Shown: piece after piece, positions 23,768 to 34,925 of the stretch
How the letters are laid out: each line of letters opens with the position of its first letter
Position numbering within the stretch: position 1 is the stretch's first letter
Assembly (NCBI RefSeq): GCF_002776525.5
Contig: NC_045441.1
Span: 117,661,210-117,725,209 of the forward strand
Length of the DNA stretch: 64,000 nucleotides
Reading direction: 5' to 3'
From: Piliocolobus tephrosceles
Lineage: Eukaryota > Chordata > Mammalia > Primates > Cercopithecidae
Program-made: the position numbers and the translations under genes
Notes under the pieces: generated by a model
Seen by the model: the letters and a program-made list of their open reading frames with translations, nothing else
Databases searched by the model: none
Told to the model about the DNA's origin: nothing

Positions 23768-24068
23768 GGCCAGGCGCAGTGGCTCACGCCTGTAATCCCA
23801 GCTCTTTGGGAGGCCAAGGCAGGCAGATCACGAGGTCAAGAGATCGAGACCATCCTGGCTAACACAGTGAAACCCCGTCTCTACTAAAAAATACAACAAA
23901 AATTAGCCAGGCATGGTGGCAGGCACCTGTAGTCTCAGCTACTCGGGAGGCTGAGGCAGGGGAATGGTGTGAATCTGGGAGGCGGAGGTTGCAGTGAGCC
24001 GAGATTGCGCCACTGCACTCCAGCCTGGTCGACAGAGCAAGACTCTGTCTCAAACATAATAATAATAA
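23768..24068 (+). repeat. AluY-like
   Basis: Full-length (ggccaggcgcagtggctcacg) with an AAT-rich tail. Confidence 0.93.
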
Positions 24069-24393
24069 CTAAAGTATTAAAGATTGTAATAAAATGAAAA
24101 ATAATTATGTTATAATGTTATATATACGTTAATTTTTCAAGCCAGGTGGAACTGAAATACTAAGCCTGCAAAAAAGAAAAACAGCAGGACATAAAAGCAT
24201 ATATACAATAGCATCACAATTATTACATTTATTTTTCTGTGTATTCCTAATTGTCTGGCCTGAACATAGATTTTTTTTTTTGACATGGAATACTATTTTA
24301 TTTGTATTTATGCTTTTAATTTACATGAACGGCATTGGGTAATTGACCTCATTCTGTTTCCTTTTTTACTCAATACTTTAAAAAATTATTAAT

Positions 24394-24690
24394 AGGCCGG
24401 GTGCAGTGGCTCTCACCTGTAAGCCCAGCACTTTGGGAGGCAGAGGTGGGTGGATCACCTGAGGTCAGGAGTTTGAGACTGGCCTGGCCAACATGGTGAA
24501 ACCCCGCCTCTACTAAAAATACAAAAGTTGGCCAGGAGAGGTGATGGGTACCTATAATCCCAGCTACTTGGGAGGCTGAGGCAGGAGAATCGCTTGAACC
24601 CAGCGGACAGAGGTTGCAGTGAGTCAAGATTGCGCCACCGCACTCCAGCTTGGGCAACAGAGCAAGACTTCATCTCAAAAAAAATTTTTT
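24394..24690 (+). repeat. Alu
   Basis: Full-length (ggccgggtgcagtggctctca), short A/T tail. Confidence 0.93.
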
Positions 24691-26036
24691 AATAGACTTT
24701 ACTTTTTTACAGTAGTTTTAGGTTCACAACAAAATTGAGTGGAAAGTACAGACATTTCCCATAAGCTCTCTGCCCACACAGCACAGCTTCCCCCATTATC
24801 AACATCCCTCACCAGAATGGTACATTTGTTACAATAAGTGAACTACATTGACACATTGTTATCACCCAAAATCCACAGTTTATATAAGGGATGTCTCCAG
24901 GACTGTACAGTCTGTGGGTCTGGACGAAGGTATAATGACACGTATCCACCATTATAGTACCATCCAGCACAGTTTCACGGCCCTAAATATTCTCCATATT
25001 CCACCGACTCATTCCTTCCTCCCCTCTAACCCTTGGCAACCAATGATCCTTTTACTGTCTCCATAGTTTTGCCCTTTCCAGAATGTCATATAGTTGGAAT
25101 CACACAGCATGTTTTCAGATTGGCTTAGTCATATTCATTTACATTTCCTCCATGATGTATTTTCATGGCTTGATAGCTCCCTTTTTTTTTTTTTTTTTTT
25201 TTGGGAGACAGGGTCTTACTCTGTCACGCAGGCCAAAGCTGGAGTGCAGTGGTGTGATATTGGCTCACTGCAACCTCTGCCACTCAGGCTCAAGTGATCC
25301 AGTGATCCTCCCACCTCAGCCTCTGAGTAGCTGGGACTACCAGTGCATGCTACCATGCTGGCTAATTTTTGTATTTCTTTTTGTAGAGACAAGGTTTCAC
25401 CATGTTGCTCAAGCTGGTCTTAAACTTCTGAGCTCAAGCAATCTGCTTGCCTCGGCCTCCCAAAGGGGTAGGATTACAGGCAGGCACCACCATGCCCACT
25501 CTACCTCTTTTTAGCACTGAATAATATTCCATCGCCTGGATGTACCACAGTTTATTTATCCGTTCACCTACTGAAGGACATCTTGGTTACTTCCCAAGTT
25601 TTCAATTACGGATACAGCTGCTATAAACATCCTTGTGCAAGTTTTTCTGTGGACAGTTTTCAATGCATTGGGATATGCTGAGGAACACAATTGCTGCATC
25701 CTGTGGCAACAGTTTATTTAGTTTTATAAGGAGCTGCCAAACTCTCTTCCAAAGTGGCTGTACCATGTTGCATTCCCACCAGCAATGAATAAGCGTTCCT
25801 GTTGCTCTACATCCTTGCCAGCATTTGCTGTTTTCGATTTTTGCCATTCCAATGGGTATGTAGTAGTTTCTCACTGTTGTTTTAATTTGCCATTTCCTAA
25901 CAACATATGATGTTTAGAATCTTTCATATGCTTATTTTCTGTCTGTGTATCTTCTTTGCTGGGCTATCCTTCCAGCTCTTTTGCCCACGTTTAAATCACA
26001 TTGTTCTTTTTCTTATTATTGAGTGTTAAGGGTTCT
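24691..26036 (-). repeat. L1 3' end, antisense, split by an Alu
   Basis: On the minus strand, 25602-25874 encodes the L1 ORF2 C-terminal cysteine segment ('GTLIHCWWECNMVQPLWK'). The flanks read as L1 3'UTR. An antisense Alu interrupts it at 25180-25500. Confidence 0.85.
25180..25500 (-). repeat. Antisense Alu inserted in L1
   Basis: Long T-run then gggagacagggtcttactctg, ending in ggcaccaccatgcccac. Confidence 0.92.
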
Positions 26037-26395
26037 TGGCCAGGCACAGTGGCTCATGCCTGTAATCTCAGCACTTTGGGAGGCCAAGGCGGGCAGATCA
26101 CTTGATGTCAGGAGTTCGAGACCAGCATGGCCAACATGGTGAAATCCCATCTCTACTAAAAATGCAAACATTAGCCGGGCATGGTCACAAGTGCCTATAG
26201 TCCCAGCTACTCAGGAGGGTGAGGCAGAAAAATCGCTTGAACCTGGGAGGCAGAGGTTGCAGTGAGCCCAAGTCACACCGCTGCACTCTAGCCTGGGCAA
26301 CAAAGCGAGACTCTGTCTCAAAAAAAAAAAAAAGAAAGAAAGAAAAGAAGAGAAGACAAGAGAAGAGAAGGTAAGGAAGGAAAGAAAGAAAAAAT
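26037..26395 (+). repeat. Alu with GAAA/AGAG tail
   Basis: Full-length (ggccaggcacagtggctcatg), followed by a purine-rich tail of gaaagaaag and agaagagaag to about 26395. Confidence 0.93.
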
Positions 26396-26493
26396 ATTTT
26401 CAATACAGTATTTTATCAGCTATATCCTTTGCAGATATTTTTTCCTAGTCATAGACCACTTTTTTTATTTTTTTATTTTTTTTTATTTTTTAT

Positions 26494-26769
26494 TTTTTTT
26501 AAGAGCCAGGGTCTCACTCAATTGCCCAGGCTGGAGTATAGTTGCATGATCATAGCTCACTGTAACCTGGAACTCCTGGGCTCAAGGGATTCTCCTGCCT
26601 CAGCCTCATTAGTAGCTATAACTACAAGTGTGTGCCACCACGCCTGGCTACTTTTTTTTAAAGTTAGACCTATGTTACCCAGGCTGGTTTTAAACTGGCC
26701 TCAAGCAATCCTCCCACCTTGGTCTCCCAAAGTACTGGGATTACAGGCATGAGCCACTGTATCTGGCCC
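26494..26769 (-). repeat. Antisense Alu (old)
   Basis: T-rich tail at 26460-26500, then gccagggtctcactcaattg, diverged from consensus. Confidence 0.88.
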
Positions 26770-27527
26770 ATAGATTATATTGCAATCACGATTTAAAGAG
26801 AGATATTTAGAATCAATACAAAACAAATCACCCAGGTGTATATCTCAACACCCGGAATGCCTCTGTCATCTAAGGGCCCTGTCATCTTTCTGGGTCCCAG
26901 ACTGTGATCTCCCTCACCCCCTCCCAGTGGCCATGGCTAACGTCTTTCCAACAGCCACTTTCTCGTCTGGCCTCTCTGAGCTCAGCCATTTGCTCTCTCT
27001 CCCTCTTTCAACCACACTCTGAGGTTTTCTGTCCTTCTCTAGGGGCAGAGAGTGAGGCCACATTCTAGGGATACTCCTAGGGCTGAATCCCTTCTGGGAG
27101 AGGACAGTGGATCAGGAACAGCATGGTACTGAGGCATCAAGTACCTGAAAGTAGAGTTTGTTTTGGGTCTGGGAGTCAGAGCAAAGGGAAGGCAGAGGGG
27201 AAGGACCATGAGAGGGATGTCAAGAAAAGACAGGCCTGGAATGAGGGCACGACAGGTCTGTAATGAGGGCACCTCAGCCCAACTCTGCGGGGCTGTCCCC
27301 TCCCAGGCAGGCCAGAACACCTTTCCCAGCACCCACAGGGCCAGGCCCAGCTCTCTCCCAAGAGAAATGAAGAAAACTGGAGGTGAACAAGAAGCAGAGT
27401 GGTGAGGGGGGCGGCTTGAGGAATAGAGCCTGGAACCCAGGAGCCCTCCTGGCTCTGGTCCCTGGCCTTCTCCCCTCGTGCCCTGGATCCTAGGACTAGA
27501 GAGTGGGAACAGGCCAGCAGAAGGGCT
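26770..27527. other. Single-copy intergenic sequence
   Basis: No supported gene or recognised repeat. Short frames on both strands lack start context and splice signals. Confidence 0.5.
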
Positions 27528-27799
27528 GTCCCTCTGTCGCCTAGGCTAGAGTGCGGTAATAGGATCTCTGATTACTGCAACCTCTGCCTCCTGAGTTCAA
27601 GCGTTTCTCGTGCCTCAGCCTTGCAAGTAGCTGGGACAACAGGCACATGCCACCAGGCCCAGATGATTTTTGTGTTTTTAGTAGAGACAGGGTTTCACCA
27701 CGTTGGCCAGGCTGGTCTTGAACTCCTGACCTCAAGTGATCGGCCTGCCTCAGCCTCCCCAAGTGCTGGGATTATAGATGTGAGCCACTGTGCCCAGCC
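27528..27799 (-). repeat. Antisense Alu lacking its tail
   Basis: Starts inside the element (ctgtccctctgtcgcctaggc) and ends tgtgagccactgtgcccagcc. Confidence 0.9.
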
Positions 27800-28019
27800 C
27801 TGGGTGCCTGTTTTTCATCCCTTTGTACCTTTAGCTCTTGGGGATCAGTAGGAGGCAGGGCAAGGGCCAGGGAAGTCTGCTGCACACATTACTTTGTAAT
27901 TACAAAAAACAAGTCTTTTCATCTTTGGACAAGGATGACTGCTCCCAAAGGCCTGCTTTGCTGGTCTCTATCTCCTTCTTTCTTCAGCCCTTAGGCTTAA
28001 CTCAATCTTACTGTTTCCC

Positions 28020-28165
28020 ACCATAACAGATTTCTCATTTGCAAAATTGGGATAATAATTATCTCTCCGTCCTAGAGTTACTGCCACCATTAAATAAGTC
28101 AGTATATACAGAGGGCTTTAAACAGTGACCGGCACATAGATATACTTTGTGAGTGTTTGCTACTA
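28020..28165 (+). repeat. MIR fragment
   Basis: Forward MIR pattern: tttgcaaaattgggataataat, then agtgaccggcacatagatat. Confidence 0.6.
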
Positions 28166-29400
28166 TTCTTACTACAGCACTAGGGTTCCAAGGAGTGAAA
28201 GATGAAGCCGCTGGCTGCAGTGGAGGAGGTGGAGAAGTCTGGGTCAGTGAACAGGAGAGATTGGTAGTGGGGGACACCAGGACAGGGCCGGGGGGCAAGG
28301 AAGAGATGCAAGCAGCCAGAAGAGGAGTCTTGCCAGGGGCTGGACCACAGGTGCAGGTGCACTCTCACTAGCAGGTAAAGAGGTGAAGAGGCTGGCAGCT
28401 GGGAGGAGCTATGCACCATCTGCAGGACTGATCTGTTTTGTAGGGCAAAGTAGGCCCCGGGGCAGACTGTCCTGGTTCTCCTGTCACTGTGAAAAGGCAC
28501 ACAACTTGCCCACTTAGAGCAGAGTCCCCCACTCCTGCCCCTCCCACCCTGCCAAAGACCCCTGGACCACCCAGGCACAGGGTAAGGGGGATGGGGTGGT
28601 AGGGTCGATGTCAGCACCGGGGGCTTGGATCCAAGCCCCTTCTCCTGCACCAACACCAAAGTAGGAACGAACCTCGGTGAGGCTTTGGTTTTTGACAACC
28701 TGAAGGCTTTCCACAGGTGCCAGACGAACTCAGCTGTTTCTTGCATCAGGGGAGTGGAGACCTCCTGCCTGTAACCCCCTCCCCTCCCAGGTCATGATCC
28801 CTCAGGTCCTCAGAGAATAGAAGAGCAGCTGAGGGGCCTGTGGCGGGGGGAGGACCACAACAAAGCCACCAGGTCAGCACCCACATGAGGCCTAGTCAGG
28901 GATTTCATGCATGAAGGAAGACACCTTATGCTCCCTCTGGAGCCCTCATACAGGCCCCCAGCTCACCTCTCCAGGCCTCTCCACTCCCTGCAGCCAAGAG
29001 TTGGAGAGGCACCTCATGGCAGTCTCTGGCTCCTCACCTCAGCTCTCCTCCCTGTCTCCTCCGAGATCTGAGGTCTTCGTGATGTAAGTGGCAGTATTGC
29101 TAAATGGCCATGTTGGTGCTGGGACCACTTCTCTCCCTGATCTGTGAGAGGGCCTGTCTAGGCAGGGAGGCTGGGAGCAGGGGCTGGTGGGGACATGCTC
29201 TGTGCCTGGGGCTGCTGGGGGAGAAGAGAGGAGCCCTTCCGATGTCCTCCATTCCTTTTCTCTCTCCCCTGGCCCCCTGGCCCTCTCTTGGGCAGTGGGT
29301 GGGCGGCTGGATCTCTGGAGTGCAGGCTGTGCGTGCAAACATCTTGTGGTCTGCACGTTTCTGCGCTCCCCGCCCCACCACAAGCGGAGCCCTGATTGTG

Positions 29401-29423
29401 TGGCCTGTAGAGGGCGCTGGAGG
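29401..29423 (+). promoter_or_regulatory. CTCF-like motif
   Basis: The core tgtagagggcgctggagg matches well to the CTCF consensus. Lies in a single-copy stretch between PRRT4 and IMPDH1. Motif resemblance only. Confidence 0.3.
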
Positions 29424-30130
29424 AACCCTTTGTAAGACCTGCCTAGGAATGAGGGCTTGGGTGAAGGGGACACACCTGAAATACTAGTGCCTCTGGCTAT
29501 TGGTGCAGATTGCTCAAAACGCACTTCCTGTTTTACAAGGTGTAATAAGCCATTCATCGAACTCCATCCCAAATTCTGAAATCCGAATAAAGTGCCTGGA
29601 TCAGCCTTCCCTGGGAATGGAGAGAGCTATGTTCCAGTTCTGCTTTGGCAAAGCTGTGAAGGCAGCTCCACCCTCCTTCTTCCAGGCGGGGTCACTGGTG
29701 GTTGATAGGAGAGTGAAGTCATGTCTATGAGGGCCAAGAGCAGGAAAAGCTGGGAGGGTGGAGATCACAGAGACGCAGGGCTGGCAGAAGCATGGGAGGT
29801 GACGGGGAAGCCCAGTGGAGGAGTGCTCGCTTCATCCTGGCACCCTGAGCAAGGTCATGCCCAGCCTCCAAGGGACCAGACCCCGCCAGGGAAAGGAGAG
29901 TGGGCAACAGCTCCCCCTGCCCCCCACCAGGCCCTCACAGTCAGTGCCAGGGGGTGAAGCTGGTGGGGGAGGGTGGAGAATAACATATTGTGGGAGCTCC
30001 AAAGATACAAATCATGGAACGAATGCAGAGGAGAAAGGGACGGAAGTAGGCCCAGGTCCTCTGGGTCTTCGTATTCAAAGTGTGGCCATGGACCAGCAGC
30101 ACCGGATGCTTGTTAGAAAAACAGACTCGT

Positions 30131-30442
30131 GGCCAGGCGCGGTGGCTCACGCCTGTAATCCCAGCACTATGGGAGGCCACGGTGGGTGAATCACTTGAGG
30201 TCAAGAGTTCAAGACCAGCCTGGCCCACATGGTGAAACCCCCCATCTCTACCAAAAATACAAAAATTAGCCAGGTGTGGTGGCAAGTGCCTGTAATTCCA
30301 GCTACTTGAGAGGCCGAGACAGGAGAATCACTTGCATCTGGGAGGCAAAGTTACAGTGAGCTGAGATCGTGCCACTGCACTCCAGCCTGGGTGACAGAGC
30401 AAGACTCCATCTCAAAAAAAGAAAAAGAAAGAAAGAAAAGTA
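30131..30442 (+). repeat. Alu
   Basis: Full-length (ggccaggcgcggtggctcacg), tail AAAAAG/GAAA. Confidence 0.95.
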
Positions 30443-31285
30443 GACTCTTGCCCCCTACCCCTGAAATCTGCATTTCAGCACCGGGCCACCCGCCTCACAA
30501 TCTAGAGCAATCTAGAGGAGACAGCAGGGTTGCACTGCCATCCCCATCCATGTCCCTGCACACATTTGGCTGCCTTGGCTTATGGTGACCCAGAAAGCTC
30601 CCCTGCCTTCTGGCCAGACAGGTCTGAGTGGCCTACTGGAATTCACAGCAAGTGCGGAGTAGGGGCAGCGTGGAACAGTCTCTCATCCCACTCCCTCTCC
30701 ATTGTCCCCAGCATCATCCCCTGGTGCTGAGTGAGCCCTGGTGACAGGCAGGCTCAGAGAAGGCAGCCCAGGAAAGGGGGGACCAGGGGCAGCCCAGAAC
30801 AGGGTTTCTTGATCCTTGGAGGTGGAGCTTCCACTGAAAATCTGGTGGAAGTTCTGCTCCCTCTGCCAGAAAAATGGACGGACACACCATGTTGCAAATA
30901 TGGCAGGGGAACAATAGATCCTCCAGAGCCCACTCGTCCCGCAGCCCGCAAAATCCTCTCTCCTTCCACTCTGACGGTGTCTGAGTGCCTCCTCCTCCAC
31001 TCCCCATGCCAGGGCCCCTCTGCCTCAGGGAGCTTGTAGGCCAGACCAAGATGCAAACCCAACGGGACGCCAGCCAAAGTAGAGGGGCCATGGGGGAGCT
31101 CCAGGAGGGAGGGGTTTATTTCCAATCTTGGAGGCAACCTTGAGATTGCAACAAGGCCACAGGCTTTGGAGTCAGCTAGGCTTGCCCTCTGCCCTGTGGG
31201 GATCCATGCTGCCCCACAAGGATAGCATGAGATCCTGGTAACGTGTTGAGACCTACTCCCTCTGGTTAGGGAAGAGGTCACCATC
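30443..31285. other. Single-copy intergenic sequence
   Basis: No gene supported. Confidence 0.5.
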
Positions 31286-31743
31286 CTAGCTAGGTGTGGC
31301 CCCCCACAAAGATGTCCATAATCCAGGACCTGTGAATGTGTTACCTTACATGCCAAAAGGAACTCTGCAGATGTGATTAAATGGAAAGTTTTGAGATGAG
31401 GAGATTATCAGAGTTTATCAGATGGGCCCAATATAACCACAAGGGTCTTTATAAGGGAGACAAGGGTGTCAGAGTCAGCGCAGGTGTGAAAATGGAAGCA
31501 GGGTAGAAAGACAGGGAAATTTAAAGATATTACATAGCTGATTCTGAAGATGGAGGAAGGGGCAGCCGCTAGAAGTCAGCAAAAGCAAGGGAATGGGTTC
31601 TCCCCTAGAGCCTCCAGGAGGAACGCAGCCCTGAGGACCCACTGCAGACTTCTGACCTCCAAAACAATAAGATTGTACATTTCTGTTGCTTTCAGCTGCT
31701 AAGTGTGTAGTGATTTGTTATAGCAGCCAAAGGAAACTAATAC
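31286..31743 (+). repeat. Ancient interspersed repeat, family B
   Basis: Recognisable genome-wide repeat: starts near ccccacaaagatgtccataat, contains 'ttaccttacatgccaaaagg' and 'ctcccctagagcctccagg', and ends in aggaaactaatac. It resembles the 3' ends of old retroelements. Exact family not assigned. Confidence 0.6.
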
Positions 31744-32282
31744 GCTAGGCCTTGCCAGGTAGAAGCCAGAGCCTGCTGCGGGGAAGCTGTGGGGCAGGAG
31801 GGAGGTCAGAGGGGAATTTTGCAGAAGGGCAGGGCAAGGGCTGAGCCTGCAATGAGAGGGAGGAGGGGCCAGGCCCTGAGTGCTCAGCCTATGACCTCAC
31901 CCTTGGCCAGCTGAAGCTGCCCTGGCACCCGGATGCCTGTCAGCCTGGGGTTATATGCCTGACTGGACCAGAAAGGGATCCCTGTGTAGCCAGTCCTGAG
32001 GCAAGGGTGGGGGTGTGACAAAGAAGTTCGATGCCAGAGAGGGAGCCCAATCAGCCCCGGGGCTGCAGAGCACACATGAGAGGAGGGAGGAGGCTGGTGG
32101 GGCTGGCACATTGCTCTGTCGCCCAGGGACCCCTGCCAGCTCAGTCCTTCTCTACCTCTCTCCTACTGATAGGAAGAACCTCCACCCCACTCTTCTCTTT
32201 CCCTTCTCCATCCCCAGCCTATTCTGCCCTCCCCCGGGAGAGTGGGAGGAGCAGGGACTTTGGGGCTAGAGATTGAAGCTGT
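31744..32282. other. Single-copy intergenic sequence
   Basis: No gene supported. Confidence 0.5.
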
Positions 32283-32596
32283 GGGCTGGGCGGTGGCTCA
32301 TGCCTATAGTCCCAGCATTTTGGAAGGCTGAGCAGGAGGATCATTGAGACCAGGAGTTCGAGACCAGCCTGGGCAACATGGTGAAACCCCATCTCTACAC
32401 AAAATACAAAGAAAAAATTAGTAGACGTAGTGGCATGCACCTGTAGTCCCAGCTAATCAAGAGGCTCAGGTGAGAGGATCGCTCGAGCCTGGGAGGTCAA
32501 GGCTGCAGTGAGCCGTAATTATGCTACCACACTCCAGCCTGGGTGGTAGAGTGAGACCCTCTCTCAAAAAAATAAAAATAGAAATAGAAAGAGTGA
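32283..32596 (+). repeat. Alu
   Basis: Old Alu (ggctgggcggtggctcatgcc) with an AAAAATAG tail. Confidence 0.93.
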
Positions 32597-32599
32597 GGC

Positions 32600-32790
32600 T
32601 GGGTCACAACCTCAGCTCAGTGGCTGAGAAGCTGGGCGACCTTAGGCAAATTACTATGCCCCTCTGAGCCTGTTTTCTCCCCTGGAAACGAGGATGATTG
32701 TAGTCCCCACTTTCCAGGGCTGTATTAAATGGCACCACGCATGTTAACACAGTGTCCAGCATACAGTCATCCCTCCAAGTGCCATCTTTG
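32600..32790 (+). repeat. MIR fragment
   Basis: Forward MIR core: gctgggcgaccttaggcaaat, then tctgagcctgttttctcccc. Confidence 0.65.
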
Positions 32791-33049
32791 TGTTATCCTG
32801 TATACACTGTATTACCCACAAATACAAAAGAAGGTTGGTCTCCCCTGCCGGCTGCCTGGTTCCTCAAGGGAGCACGTTTCCACTCAATATCTTTGTATCC
32901 TCAACCTTGCTGTATACTTCCTGATGCAGACTGGATGATGAATATATGTTTTATGCATTAATTCAACATTTAACAAGTATTTATGGGTGACAGTGCTTTA
33001 GGGGATAAAAACATATCAGGGAAAACAAACACTCTGCATATATTTATTT

Positions 33050-33328
33050 ATGTTTTAGAGTCAGGGTCTGGCTCTATTGCCCAGGCTGCAGAGGCATAAT
33101 CACAGCTCACTGCAGTCTTGAACCCCTGAGCTCAAGGGATACCCCTGCCTCAGCCTTCTGGGTGGCTGGCATCACCATATCTGCCTATTTTTTTATTTAT
33201 TTTTTGTAGAGACCGAGTCTCACTGTGTTGCCCAGGCTGGTCTCGAACTCCTGGGCTCAAGCCATCCTCCTGCTTTGGCTTCTTAAATTGCTGGGGTTAT
33301 AAGCAGGAGCCACACACCACACAGCCCA
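33050..33328 (-). repeat. Antisense Alu (old)
   Basis: Diverged: gagtcagggtctggctctatt through caggagccacacaccac. Confidence 0.85.
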
Positions 33329-33599
33329 GGCACTATGCATACAAAGAGAGAGTATGTTTGTGATGTGTTATGGAGAACAATGAAGCAGGATGGGCAGGGA
33401 TGGGGTCAGAGAGTGACAGTGTGTCGGGGGTGGCAAGGGGGTTCAGGGAAGTTCTAACACGATGCTCTTGAGCACAGACCCAAAGAAAGTGAGGGAGTGA
33501 GCCACGGGGCCTGGGGTGAAGAGGAGGGCACTGGCACTGGAAGACAGCAAGGAGGCCAGCATGACCAGGACAGTATGGGTAGGGGACAAGCAAGAGAAA

Positions 33600-33925
33600 G
33601 CCTGAGACAGTGGAGGCCTGATCATGAAGGACCTGTGGGCCCCAGCAAAGACTGACTTCCTCTTTGACCCTAGAGAAACCAGTGGAGTGTTTTAAGCAGA
33701 GGAACTACCTGCTCTCACTTACATTTTAGAATAATCACCTTGGCTGCTGTGTATTGAGAAAATTCTGGAAGGAGGCAACAGTGGGGGCTAGGAAAATTGG
33801 AGCCCTTTGCAGTAACCCAGATGGAAGATGGTGATGGTTTGAGCAGCATTGTTGCAGAAGAGACTGGAGGAAGTGGTTAAACTGAAGGCAGTGCTAATGG
33901 GATTTGCCAATGGATTAAATACGAA
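33600..33925 (+). repeat. L2-like LINE 3' fragment
   Basis: Pattern of L2-derived sequence: tcatgaaggacctgtgggcc, gtgttttaagcagaggaac, then aataatcaccttggctgctg. Diverged. Confidence 0.55.
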
Positions 33926-33926
33926 G

Positions 33927-34214
33927 TGTGTGCCAAGCATGATGGCTCATGCCTGTAATTCACTTTGGGAGGCCAAGGTGGGAGGATAACTTGAGGTCAG
34001 GAGTTCAAGACTAGCCTGGGCAACAAAGTGAGATTCCATCTCTACAAAAATAAAAAATAAAAAATTAGCTAGGAGTGGCAGTGCGTGTCTGTAGTCCCAG
34101 CTACTCAGGAGGCGGAGGTAGGAGGATTGCTTAATCCTAGGAGGTCAAGGCTGCAGTGAGCTATGATTGTGCCACTGCCCTCCAGCCTGGGAGACAGAGC
34201 AAGACCCTGTCTCA

Positions 34215-34253
<39 letters not shown>

Positions 34254-34256
34254 ATA
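33927..34256 (+). repeat. Alu with AAAT tail
   Basis: Old Alu (gtgccaagcatgatggctcat) ending in ten AAAT units. Confidence 0.93.
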
Positions 34257-34409
34257 GTGAGAGATAAGTGTAGTCAAGAATGACTCCAAGGGTTTTTGTT
34301 TTGTTTTGTTTTGTTTATCTGAGCAACCAGAGGAATGAATTTGTTAGTTTTTAAGATAGGGTAAATGTAAGGAGGACCAGGTCTGGGAGGGTGGCAGGGA
34401 GTGTGATGT

Positions 34410-34925
34410 TAATTATATGTGTCAACTTGACTGGACCACAGAGTGCGCAGGTATTTGTTTAAATACATTTTTGAGTGTGTCTGGGAGGGTGTTTCTGGAT
34501 GAGATTTACATTTGAATCAGCTGATTGAATGAAGCAGGCAGCCCTCCCCAGTGTGGGTGGCCCTCATCCAATCCATTGAAGGCTTGAATAGAACAAAAAA
34601 GGCTGAGTAAGAGAAAATCTCCTCTCTCTGCCTGTCTTCGAGCCGGGACATCAGTCTTCTCCTGCCTTTGGACTCTGGACTTACACCATCAGCTCTCCTG
34701 GTTCTCAGGCCTTTGGACTCGAACTGGTACTACACCATTGGCTCTCCTGGGTCTCCAGCTTGGCAACTGCAGGTCTTGGGACTTGTCAGCCTCCACAATG
34801 ATGTGAGCCAATTCTTTATAATAGTCTGTCTCTCTTTCTCTGTCTCTCCACAAACACACACATTTTTCTTTTTAGAAAAATATGTATGATTGGTTCTGTT
34901 TCTCTGGAGAACCCAGACTACTACA
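34410..34925 (+). repeat. Ancient interspersed repeat, family A copy 2
   Basis: Begins tgtgtcaacttgactgg and ends gttctgtttctctggagaac. Opposite orientation to the copy at 22205-22712. Confidence 0.6.

Larger units (their letters stand above)
27800..30130. other. Single-copy intergenic sequence
   Basis: 2.3 kb without an Alu. Apart from an old MIR (28020-28165) and a CTCF-like motif (29401-29423) I see nothing. Frames up to 188 codons (28180-28746, minus) have no homology I recognise and no gene context. Confidence 0.5.

Noticed and set aside
25602..25874. 90-codon frame with a Cys/Trp-rich motif as a possible zinc-finger gene
   Set aside because: It matches the C-terminal cysteine segment of L1 ORF2 in an antisense L1.
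28180..28746. 188-codon minus-strand frame in single-copy sequence
   Set aside because: No recognised domain, no supporting splice or promoter signal, and competing frames of similar length on both strands.
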